From Terriglobales bacterium (GTDB taxonomy: Bacteria; Acidobacteriota; Terriglobia; Terriglobales; Gp1-AA117), in contig JASLFF010000079.1 of NCBI GenBank assembly GCA_030150795.1, positions 1-8,346 on the forward strand: a DNA stretch of 8,346 nt, read 5' to 3'. Of this stretch, positions 1 to 5,771 are shown piece after piece. The notes beneath the pieces were generated by a model. It did not search any database. It was not told the DNA's origin and saw only the letters and a list, made by a program, of their open reading frames with translations. Position numbers and translations under genes: made by a program. Position 1 is the stretch's first letter, and each line of letters starts with the position of its first letter.

Positions 1-993
1 GCCATCGGAGCGCAGCCGCCGCGCGGTTTTAGGATTCAGATCGAGCAGCGCCTTGATGGCAGAACTAGTCTGGCGGCGCGCGCGCAGTTCCAGTACTTGT
101 CCGAGCAGCACCAGCGTTACGATGATGGCGGCGGATTCAAAATAAACTTCAGGCCTGCCGCCATGGCCGAGAAAAGACGCAGGAAAAATGCTCGGCGCCA
201 CCGTTGCGATCACGCTGAAGAGATAAGCTGTCCCGGTACCCATGGCGATCAGCGTGAACATGTTGAGGTGGCGATTAACGAGCGATATCCAGCCGCGGTG
301 AAAAAAGGGCCAGCCTCCCCAGAGCACGACTGGAGTAGCGAGCGCGAGTTGCAGCCACTCCATCCATCCCGGAGGCAAGTTGTGCAAGGGACTGCCAGCG
401 GCCATGCCGCCCATGGAAATCGCCAGCAAAGGAATGCTGAGCGCAACGCCGACCCAGAATCGCCGCTGCATGCTGCGCAATTCAGAATCGTCCTCTTCAT
501 GAACGCCCGCGGTCACGCGCGGTTCAAGGGCCATTCCACAAATCGGGCAATTCCCCGGACCATTGCTCACGATTTCCGGATGCATGGGGCAGGTGTATTC
601 CACCGTTTCAGGCTCAAGAGCCATGCCGCACATGGGGCATGCCCCAGGGTTGGTCTCGCGGACTTCCGGGTCCATCGGGCAGACGTAGGTGACGGTTCCC
701 TTGCCTGCGGCCTGCTGCTCCGCTGTGCGCTCTGCAGTGGGTTTCAGCGGCATAATCCCACCGATCTGCACCATCTGGCTTTTGGGAAATTGGGGGGCTG
801 GTGGCTTGGCCACTAGATATTTTTCCGGATCGGTATTGAATCGCTTCACGCATCCTTGGCTGCAAAAATAGTATGTCTGGCCTTTGTATTCGGCAGAACC
901 GCGCGCCGTGGAAGGATCAACATCCATGTTGCAAACGGGATCTTTAACGAGCGTCCTGCCTGTTTTTTTTGGGCTTGTTTTTTCTGGATTCAT
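1..993 (-). CDS. Copper-translocating P1B-type ATPase, N-terminal part (runs off left edge)
   Basis: Membrane pump expected to export Cu(I) using ATP. The visible 331 residues hold three N-terminal metal-binding modules. The first is a YHS domain (about residues 17-60; C21, C44, C48). Two heavy-metal-binding repeats of the form CPMxPE...CPxCGMALEP follow (C105/C119/C122 and C135/C149/C152). Then come membrane helices near 178-197, 213-230, 243-262 and 285-303, with the conserved [14 protein letters not shown] stretch, and the start of the actuator domain ([20 protein letters not shown]). The CPC, DKTG and nucleotide-binding motifs lie outside the window. The ATG at 993 is chosen because a GAGG ribosome site overlaps the csoR stop codon just upstream; the intergenic gap is 11 bases. 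It is co-transcribed with csoR and so probably copper-induced. Silver or another soft metal as substrate cannot be excluded. Family assignment is firm. Confidence 0.93.
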   Translation of the reverse strand, partial: MNPEKTSPKKTGRTLVKDPVCNMDVDPSTARGSAEYKGQTYYFCSQGCVKRFNTDPEKYLVAKPPAPQFPKSQMVQIGGIMPLKPTAERTAEQQAAGKGTVTYVCPMDPEVRETNPGACPMCGMALEPETVEYTCPMHPEIVSNGPGNCPICGMALEPRVTAGVHEEDDSELRSMQRRFWVGVALSIPLLAISMGGMAAGSPLHNLPPGWMEWLQLALATPVVLWGGWPFFHRGWISLVNRHLNMFTLIAMGTGTAYLFSVIATVAPSIFPASFLGHGGRPEVYFESAAIIVTLVLLGQVLELRARRQTSSAIKALLDLNPKTARRLRSDG

Positions 994-1004
994 GTCCCTG
1001 GGCC

Positions 1005-1325
1005 TCAGCGGGCGTGCCGATAAAAGAGTTCTGTCAGCTCGTTATAGGTGCGCTGCGCCTGTTTGTCGTCGCCGGAACGCAAGGCTTCCGTGGCGCAATG
1101 CTGTAAATGGTCCTTCATCAGGATCCGCTCGACTGCTCGCAGCGATTCATGGATAGCGGACATCTGCACCAGCACGTCGGGGCAATAGCGTTCATCTTCT
1201 ACCATCTTCTGGACGCCGCGAACCTGGCCTTCAACGCGGCGCAGACGCAGCAGCAAATCCTGGCGCGAGCTGGCTTCCCGCGGCATGGCGCGATGTGTTT
1301 CTTTTTGTGCTTTTTGCTTTTTCAT
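1005..1325 (-). CDS. csoR: CsoR-family copper-sensing transcriptional repressor
   Basis: All-helical DNA-binding repressor of 106 residues that releases DNA when Cu(I) binds. The metal ligands of the family are present as C48, H73 and C77; the spacing C-x24-H-x3-C equals that of the classic Mycobacterium tuberculosis CsoR (C36, H61, C65). The motif [22 protein letters not shown] is typical of helix 1 and the start of helix 2. It is the first gene of a unit with the copper ATPase, and its own promoter carries a CsoR operator, so autoregulation is expected. The start at 1325 has no good ribosome site. Met14 would give a 93-residue protein of more usual length without the Lys-rich tail, so the start is uncertain. 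RcnR/FrmR-type sensing is less likely given the Cys-His-Cys set. Confidence 0.93.
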   Translation of the reverse strand: MKKQKAQKETHRAMPREASSRQDLLLRLRRVEGQVRGVQKMVEDERYCPDVLVQMSAIHESLRAVERILMKDHLQHCATEALRSGDDKQAQRTYNELTELFYRHAR

Positions 1326-1346
1326 AAGAGACGTGATTCAACCTCT

Positions 1347-1376
1347 AATATACCCCCTAGGGGTATCATGGGTCAA
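1347..1376 (-). promoter_or_regulatory. Promoter of the csoR-copper ATPase unit
   Basis: Read on the minus strand, TTGACC (1371-1376) and TATATT (1347-1352) are separated by 18 bases and match sigma-70-type -35 and -10 boxes well. The -10 box ends about 21 bases before the csoR start codon. The spacer is filled by the CsoR operator, so a bound repressor would block RNA polymerase. Assigned by motif only. Confidence 0.7.
1350..1366. promoter_or_regulatory. CsoR operator (perfect 7+3+7 inverted repeat)
   Basis: ATACCCC-CTA-GGGGTAT is a perfect inverted repeat with 7-bp arms and a 3-bp centre. It fits the TACCC...GGGTA operator pattern known for CsoR repressors. It lies between the -35 and -10 boxes of the csoR promoter and overlaps the -10, which is the expected position for copper-relieved repression. 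It also sits in the shared region upstream of the divergent gene at 1438. Confidence 0.85.
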
Positions 1377-1437
1377 CTGGGGACAAGGGCTTGCGATATA
1401 GTGGAAGGTCAACAAACATATTTATTTGGAGAGCTAG

Positions 1438-1665
1438 ATGACCCTGCTGGATGTGGTTTTCAAATACGGCACGCCGCCCGGAGAGAAAGAAATGGAAGCG
1501 TTAAATAACGCCTGGGAAGTCTACGGAGTTCGCAAGATCAAGTTTGACGAAAAAGAGCACACCATCCGCGTGGAGTATGACGCGTCACGGCTGAACGACG
1601 GCGAGATTGCAGGCATCCTGCGGCGGGCGGGAATCGATCTGAGGGAAAAAGTACAGCTCGTGTAA
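1438..1665 (+). CDS. Small HMA-like (ferredoxin-fold) protein lacking the metal-binding cysteines
   Basis: A 75-residue protein with a strong ribosome site (GGAGAG, 1428-1433) four bases before its ATG. The pattern strand (LLDVVFKYG), helix (GEKEMEALNNAWEVYG), strand (VRKIKFDEKEH), strand (TIRVEYDAS), helix (LNDGEIAGILRRAG), strand (IDLREKVQLV) matches the beta-alpha-beta-beta-alpha-beta layout of HMA copper chaperones. The usual metal loop with CxxC is replaced by YGTPPGEKE, and the protein has no cysteine at all. It is transcribed divergently from csoR and shares the region with the CsoR operator, so a role in the copper response is likely. It may be a protein-protein adaptor rather than a metal carrier. 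A weak -10 (TATAGT, 1397-1402) can be seen, without a convincing -35. The gene is real with good confidence; the function is inferred from fold pattern and context. Confidence 0.72.
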   Translation: MTLLDVVFKYGTPPGEKEMEALNNAWEVYGVRKIKFDEKEHTIRVEYDASRLNDGEIAGILRRAGIDLREKVQLV

Positions 1666-1720
1666 TTCCTTTCCGCCGCAAGCGCGATGACTCCTGAATT
1701 CAAAAAGCGCGAATTGTCAC

Positions 1721-1870
1721 CTACGAATCAGCGAGGACGTCAACTTCCCCGTTGGGAAGATGTGACAGCTTGAGCGTTCCACTTCCACCGCCTACCATGA
1801 GCATTTCCTGGTCCGATAGCGTTCTCGCGCCTTTTCTACCCAGTACTCGATTATCTACGTCGTTTGTCAT
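1721..1870 (-). CDS. Double-glycine leader peptide (putative secreted peptide precursor)
   Basis: A 49-residue ORF starting MTNDVDNRVLGRK. The start at 1870 is set by an AAAGGA ribosome site (1879-1884) eight bases upstream; the longer open frame to 1966 has no such site. Residues 18-29 read LSDQEMLMVGGG and match the GG-leader consensus LSxxE[LM]xx[IV]xGG at every conserved position if cleavage falls after G29. The leftover core of 20 residues (SGTLKLSHLPNGEVDVLADS) has no cysteine but has several Ser/Thr and acidic residues. Such leaders are cleaved and exported by C39-peptidase ABC transporters in bacteriocin and RiPP systems. No transporter or modifying enzyme lies in the window, so the maturation partner would have to be elsewhere. 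It is convergent with the HMA-like gene, 55 bases apart. Coding status is likely; the role is open. Confidence 0.6.
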   Translation of the reverse strand: MTNDVDNRVLGRKGARTLSDQEMLMVGGGSGTLKLSHLPNGEVDVLADS

Positions 1871-1878
1871 GTCATTAG

Positions 1879-1884
1879 TCCTTT
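1879..1884 (-). promoter_or_regulatory. Ribosome binding site that sets the peptide start
   Basis: AAAGGA on the minus strand, eight bases before the ATG at 1870-1868. It favours the 49-residue form. A closer ATG in another frame meets TGA after two codons. Confidence 0.6.
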
Positions 1885-2097
1885 CTGCCGCCATACCCCA
1901 CAAAACCGTTGGTTCGGTAAGAGGGCGGATGCGGCCCTTCAAGATGAGAGACCGCAATCGTAACAAGAAAATTCTTTCACGCGGCTTGCCGGACTAAATT
2001 TTTGTATTCTGAAATTCCACTTTGGGAAGCGCTGGCAATCAGATGACTTGTCCACAGTGCGGAGGTGTCGTTCCAAGTCACACTATCCTGGTGTTCC

Positions 2098-2757
2098 CTA
2101 AACTTGTGTTCCTTCACTCCGCTTTAGCGCACCAAGCATTTCGCTCTCGCCTGAGGCCTCTTGACTGTGGCTTCGCCGTTGCCCCGCTTTATAAATCACA
2201 AAGCCCAGTATGTTGCTTACCACCACTACTGCGCAGATCTTCGCCGCGTACATTCCGGGGTCAGCCACATCGATGATTGGATAAACCATGATTACCAGCG
2301 AGACCACGCTGGAAACCACCAGCGACAATACCTTCACCCATGCGGGCAATGCGCTTCGCAATGCGCGGCGGCCCAGCAGCAGCAACGCGAACAATGCCAC
2401 GTAGGCGATCGCGTAAAGAGCAATCGAAGAGCCGGCCAGAAGCTGGCTTGCTTCCTGCTCGCGCACGCCCAGCATGCTGAAGAAGATAAGCAGCATGACC
2501 AGCACGGCCACAAAGAGAATCGAATTCACCGGAGTGTGCCGATTCGGATGAAGACGCGCGAACCAGCGTGGCACCAGGTTGTCCCACCCGGCGGTCATCG
2601 GCAGGCGTGTGAGACCGGTAAAGATCAGGCTGGCGCTGGCCACTGCGCGCATCATCAGCAGTGAGATCGCCAGCGGCGCCGCCCAACCGACAGCGCCAAA
2701 GCGCTTCGCATGGTCTGGGGAATTGGGCCAATCACGTTGATGGGCTGTGTATTCGGG
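2098..2757 (-). pseudogene. APC-family amino acid permease, 3' remnant with frameshift
   Basis: The 3' part (2098 to about 2712) encodes roughly 205 residues of an amino acid/polyamine/organocation transporter. It includes SLIFTGLTRLPMTAGWD, the loop WFARLHPNRHTPVNSI and about five membrane helices (FVAVLVMLLIFFSML, LLAGSSIALYAIAYVALFALLLL, VLSLVVSSVVSLVIMVYPII, AAKICAVVVVSNILGFVIY), with a hydrophilic C-tail. Upstream, the family-like segment PINVIGPIPQTM (about 2713-2750) lies in a different frame from the following AKRFGAVGWAAPLAISLL. Loss of one base near 2711 restores continuity (ATG-CGAAG to ATG-NCGAAG). Further 5', the coding match stops and both frames degrade, so more than half of a normal permease is missing. 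I read this as a dead, truncated gene. An intact internal start at 2655 would give only 185 residues and is unlikely to be functional. Confidence 0.78.
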
Positions 2758-2778
2758 GCTGGGGATGGGCCGGAGTCA

Positions 2779-3454
2779 TGAGGGATACTTTCGAGCAGAA
2801 GCGGAGCTCAGGAATTGGGCCGATTGTTACCGCTCGGCCACTCAGGCTCACGTCGCATTGCCGATCAAAGCAGAGATCCTTCGACTCCCCTTCGTGCGAG
2901 CCCCAGGGTCGCTCAGGATTTCGGCTGGCGACTCCCGCTCGGCATTGCCTTTGCTCACGCTTGCAAAGTGGCAAGTGAGATCCTTCGCGCAAGAACAGCG
3001 CTCAGGATTTCGCCTGCAAGCTCCCACTCGGCTTGCGCCTCGTTCACGCTTGCAAAGCGGCTCAAAATGCAACGAGGCACTTTCGAGGGATCTCTGGCCG
3101 TTAGATCCATTCGAAAGCGCCCCGATGCGCGCCACTTCGTCTGGCATGGGTTATTGCATCCTCTGTGCCATTCGGTTGCGACTGAAAATAAAGGATTTAG
3201 CAGAGCTGCTCAGTGGAAAAGCGCGTAGTAATTCCCTGCCCCTGAAAAAATTGCTCTGTGGATTTTTCTGAGAGCAAGTCTTTCTCCCAATTATTACTTA
3301 TCCGCAATCCCTTGGCGGCCTTATTCTTAGAACCGTCACCAGCCAAAACATAAGAAGTTGCAAAGAACTTTGTGAATCGTGCCCCGGCAGGAAATCGCGG
3401 TTCTCCGCCAAGGGACATTTAACTAACCGCAAGAAAGAAAAGGAGTTCTCCTGA
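2779..3454. other. 676-base stretch without a convincing gene
   Basis: No open frame here has a good ribosome site, family-like protein sequence or sensible composition. The frames translate to Ser/Arg/Leu-rich shadow proteins. The left half holds degenerate repeats listed separately. The right half (about 3060-3440) is AT-richer leader sequence for the prohibitin-like gene, in which I see no clear hairpin, promoter or RNA. Confidence 0.6.
2873..3057. repeat. Two tandem degenerate copies of an intergenic repeat
   Basis: Copy A (2873-2968) and copy B (2977-3057) share an ordered set of blocks. Both open with GAGATCCTTCG, contain CGCTCAGGATTTCG (2910-2923 and 2999-3012, 14 of 14 identical) and then an ACTCGGC-type stretch, and close with TCACGCTTGCAAAG (2955-2968 and 3044-3057, 14 of 14 identical). 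The parts between differ in length and sequence. A weaker third relative seems to lie at about 2782-2821 (ACTTTCGAGCAGAAGCGGAGCTCAGGAATT). ATCCT near the start and AGGAT in the middle could pair, as in palindromic intergenic elements. Probably a dispersed genomic repeat family. Confidence 0.7.
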
Positions 3455-4301
3455 ATGTCACATTTCGATCCTAGAATTATCAGCTCCAATCCCAAATCAC
3501 TTTCCGGCACGCCGATCCTGGTTGTGATGGGCCTTGTATTCGTCGTTATCCTTTTGTGGGCATCCGTGGCGTATGTACCGCCAGGGAACGTGGGTGTGCT
3601 GGTATATTTCGGACGTGTCACGGGTGAAACGCTCCCGGCAGGGACCCATTTTGTCTCTCCGTTCAAGATTAACCACGTTTTCTCCGTGCGGACGCAGACG
3701 CAGGAAGAACACACTTCCACGCCGTCCATGGAAGGACTGAACCTGGAGATTGATACGTCTCTTATCTATCACCTGGAGCAGAGCCATGCCGCCGACGTTT
3801 ACAGCAAACTAGGGCCGGATTATGCGCGCACCATCATCGACCCCAATCTACGTTCCATTATTCGTGACACCACTGCAGGCCATTCTGCCAACACGCTGTA
3901 TTCAAGCTCCCGCAAAGAACAAAGAAGTGGAAGATGAGATCAAGTCAGGATTGAAAGCGACCCTGGAGCCAAGGGGAATCGTGGTTGAAAGCGTCCTGTT
4001 GCGCGACATTCAGCTTCCGCACACGCTCCGGGCGTCAATTGAAACCAAGCAGCAGGCGGAACAGGAATCTCTGGCCATGAATTTCCGGCTGCAAAAAGAA
4101 CGGCAGGAAGCGGACCGCAAGCGGATTGAAGCTCAGGGCATACACGACTTCCAGCAGATCGTGGCCCAGGGCATTAGCGCGCAGCTGCTGCAATGGAAAG
4201 GCATTGAAGCGACGGAAACGCTGGCTAAAAGCCCCAATGCCAAGATCATTGTGATTGGCAATCCTAAAAACGGTTTGCCGCTGATCATGGGGCAGGACTA
4301 G
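3455..4301 (+). pseudogene. Prohibitin-family (SPFH/Band 7) membrane protein, frameshifted by a 7-bp duplication
   Basis: Reads as one SPFH protein across two frames. Part one begins at ATG 3455 (AGGAG at 3441-3445) and has a membrane helix at about residues 20-42, then the Band 7 domain (VPPGNVGVLVYFGRV, TQEEHTSTPSMEGLNLEID, DPNLRSIIRDTTAGHSANTLYSSSR). It hits TGA at 3935-3937. Part two continues in the +1 frame from about 3921: KEVEDEIKSGLKATLEPRG, the helical KQQAEQESL...KERQEADRKRIEAQG segment, and the C-terminus IVIGNPKNGLPLIMGQD. At 3914-3926 the sequence AAAGAAC is followed by AAAGAA. Removing one 7-base unit restores a continuous frame of about 279 residues, a normal prohibitin length. 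The family acts as a ring-forming membrane scaffold. Either a recent inactivating mutation or a sequence error; both halves are otherwise intact. Confidence 0.85.
3914..3926 (+). repeat. 7-bp tandem duplication causing the prohibitin frameshift
   Basis: AAAGAAC-AAAGAA is a nearly complete doubling of a 7-base unit. With one unit deleted, the codons become CGC AAA GAA GTG GAA GAT, joining YSSSR to KEVEDEIKSGL without a break. Confidence 0.75.
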
Positions 4302-4342
4302 CGCATTTCAGACTGACCAAAGTTCAAGGACTGCCGCAGCCA

Positions 4343-5065
4343 TTACTTCAGCGCGAATAAAGCGTTTACGTGCGCATCGATAGTTACAGTTTGCGGAGTA
4401 AAGTCAGCCATGGGCGGAGGCGTAGCGGCAGGTGCGGCTGAGCGCGCCATGCCCTGCGCGAATACCATGGGAACTACGTTTGGCTGGTTCACGTCTACTG
4501 AAGCATACATAAGATCGCCCAGGGTGCGCCCACCGGCGGTAGCCACGGCTGCAGCCTGATTTTTTGCTTTTTTCAGCGCATCTTCTGAAGCTTTGGCTTT
4601 GGCCTGCTCAATGTCTTCCAATGTGGAATTCACTGACTGGTTCTGCGTGTCTTCAATGTCCGCCAGCTGTTCCGTGAGTGCGCCAATCTTGGTGAAGTCG
4701 CGCAACTTGAGCGTTATATCTGAAGTGACTCGATAGCCGATCACTTTATGCTTGGGATTTTTCCAGTCGTACATGGGCTGTCCCTGGTATGTTCCAAATT
4801 GCGCGGCTTTCAAGTCAATACCATTGCTCTTCAACACCTGTCGTACGTGATCCACGGCCAGTGCTGCGTGGTCATAAGCCGCGCGAGATGTGTCCTGCTG
4901 GGAAGCGATGTCCATGCGTATGACGGCGGTGTCAGGAGCGGCCTCAAATTTGCCATCGGCGCCGGCATAGATGGTATTGATCTGGATTGCCCCCGGAGTG
5001 GAAGAAACCTGCGCAGACGCAATAGAAGCCAGCGCCAGTATGATCAGTGAAGCTGCAATTTTCAT
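4343..5065 (-). CDS. SIMPL-domain (DUF541, BP26-like) exported protein
   Basis: A 240-residue envelope protein. The start at 5065 is preferred over the in-frame ATG at 5128 because GGAGA (5075-5079) lies nine bases upstream and the protein then opens with a clean signal peptide (MKIAASLIILALASIASA, cleavage after A18). The rest fits the SIMPL family: PDTAVIRMDI near the start, ALAVDHVRQVLKSNGID, a GYRVTSDITLKLRD strand, the helical ALTEQLADI...AKAKASEDALKKAKNQAAAVATAGG segment and a final QTVTIDAHVNALFALK strand. Family members are periplasmic or outer-membrane proteins of poorly defined function, sometimes linked to oxidative stress resistance. It converges on the prohibitin-like gene (41 bases apart) and diverges from the peroxiredoxin gene. 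Confidence 0.88.
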   Translation of the reverse strand: MKIAASLIILALASIASAQVSSTPGAIQINTIYAGADGKFEAAPDTAVIRMDIASQQDTSRAAYDHAALAVDHVRQVLKSNGIDLKAAQFGTYQGQPMYDWKNPKHKVIGYRVTSDITLKLRDFTKIGALTEQLADIEDTQNQSVNSTLEDIEQAKAKASEDALKKAKNQAAAVATAGGRTLGDLMYASVDVNQPNVVPMVFAQGMARSAAPAATPPPMADFTPQTVTIDAHVNALFALK

Positions 5066-5139
5066 TGGAATATATCTCCGCAAAATACTAACACCCAGAT
5101 CGGCCAAAGTTGCTGACCCATGGGGCATCGGGTCGCCTA

Positions 5140-5168
5140 TTGACGTACTGACTAGGTGAATTTAGGCT
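5140..5168 (+). promoter_or_regulatory. Probable promoter of the peroxiredoxin gene
   Basis: TTGACG (5140-5145) and TAGGCT (5163-5168) are 17 bases apart, a reasonable sigma-70-type pair. Transcription would begin near 5175 and give a leader of about 25 bases that includes the GGAGGA ribosome site. Motif-based only. Confidence 0.5.
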
Positions 5169-5187
5169 TACCATGCAGCATTCATGC

Positions 5188-5193
5188 GGAGGA
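5188..5193 (+). promoter_or_regulatory. Ribosome binding site that sets the peroxiredoxin start
   Basis: GGAGGA, eight bases before the ATG at 5202. It lies inside the longer open frame that would begin at ATG 5184, which argues for 5202 as the true start. Confidence 0.75.
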
Positions 5194-5201
5194 AAGAACT
5201 T

Positions 5202-5771
5202 ATGCGTAGAAGAACCGCTGTCAAAATGTTGGGAACGCTAGCGCTGCTGGGGCCGACGGCCGGAACCAGTCTGTTGGCGCAAGGCGACAAGAAAGAAGCG
5301 CCGCCGGCACCCGCATTGAAAGTCGGAGATGTTGCTCCTGACTTTACTTTGCCCGACCAGACCTTTAAGAACAAAGTCTCACTCCATGACTTTAAGGGAA
5401 AGAAAAACGTTGCGCTGGCGTTTTATATCTTTGCCTTTACCGGTGGTTGAACCAAGCAGATGCAGGCCTTCCAGGCGAATTTGAAAAAACTGGAAGCTGC
5501 AGACACCCAGGTGCTGGGTGTTAGCATGGACAGCCCCTTCAGCAACGCCGCTTGGGCGGAGAAAATTAACGTCACGTTCCCGCTGTTGAGCGACTGGGGC
5601 GGCGACGTTACCCGCAAATACGGACTCTATGATGAACAACGCAAAATAGGCCGCCGCGTGAACTTCCTGATCGATAAAGACGGCAAAATAGCCGAAATGC
5701 AGATTGACAATGACGCTGTTGATCCAACCAAAATGGTTGAATCCTGCGAACGCCGGAAGCTCAAAGGCTAG
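5202..5771 (+). CDS. Selenocysteine-containing exported peroxiredoxin (AhpC/TSA family), in-frame TGA read as Sec83
   Basis: Thiol- or selenol-dependent peroxidase expected to reduce peroxides outside the cytoplasm. Read through TGA at 5448-5450 the product has 189 residues. It has a twin-arginine-like signal (MRRRTAVKMLGTLALLGPTA), then the thioredoxin-fold Prx domain: VGDVAPDFTLPDQ, VSLHDFKGKKNVALAFYIFAFTGG-U-TKQMQAF, VLGVSMDSPFSNAAWAEKINVTFPLLSDWGGDVTRKYGLY, RRVNFLIDKDGKIAEMQ, and a C-terminal SCERRKLKG. AhpE-like enzymes carry AFTGxC with the peroxidatic cysteine exactly where this gene has TGA. The frame is open and family-like on both sides. The usual active-site Pro, seven residues before the Sec, is Ile76, while Thr80 is kept. 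A SECIS-like hairpin follows. The MFS gene begins at the next base, so the two are probably one operon. The alternative is a Cys-to-stop nonsense mutation or a sequence error; the exact coincidence with the catalytic residue makes Sec much more likely. Confidence 0.85.
5461..5501 (+). promoter_or_regulatory. Candidate bacterial SECIS stem-loop
   Basis: TGCAG (5461-5465) pairs with CTGCA (5497-5501), and CTTCCAG (5468-5474) pairs with CTGGAAG (5490-5496), leaving a 2-base bulge (GC, 5466-5467) and a 15-base apical loop that starts with G. The loop begins 24 bases after the TGA, within the 16-37 base range described for bacterial SECIS elements that recruit SelB. The loop is slightly larger than the usual upper limit of about 14. 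The hairpin lies within the coding region, as bacterial SECIS elements do. Confidence 0.6.

Noticed and set aside
97..816. Long plus-strand open frame of 239 codons
   Set aside because: It is the antisense shadow of the copper ATPase. Its His/Arg-rich composition is not protein-like, while the minus strand encodes clear YHS and metal-binding motifs.
1107..1508. Plus-strand open frame of 133 codons across csoR and the operator
   Set aside because: It runs antisense through csoR, across the operator and promoter and into the HMA-like gene in another frame. No ribosome site or family resemblance.
2022..2276. Plus-strand frame containing MTCPQCGG, resembling the start of a zinc ribbon
   Set aside because: Only the first few residues look zinc-ribbon-like; the rest is antisense to the permease remnant. 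The ribosome site is poor. It could be a tiny gene relic, but this cannot be supported.
2161..2664. Plus-strand open frame of 167 codons
   Set aside because: Antisense to the permease remnant, His/Gln/Arg-rich with no domain-like pattern.
2873..3057. CRISPR array
   Set aside because: Only two or three divergent copies with internal differences, no constant short repeat with unique spacers, and no cas genes.
2747..3271. Several overlapping open frames on both strands in the repeat zone
   Set aside because: They translate the repeats, with no ribosome sites and no consistent protein-like composition.
3897..3937. Programmed ribosomal frameshift in the prohibitin-like gene
   Set aside because: No slippery heptamer with a downstream pseudoknot is evident, and the 7-bp duplication explains the shift exactly with normal protein length after its removal.
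5448..5450. TGA as a genetic-code change or plain nonsense mutation in the peroxiredoxin
   Set aside because: TGA ends csoR and the MFS gene normally, so the code is standard. A random stop landing exactly on the catalytic Cys codon is improbable, so Sec is preferred, although a single C/T-to-A change cannot be fully excluded.
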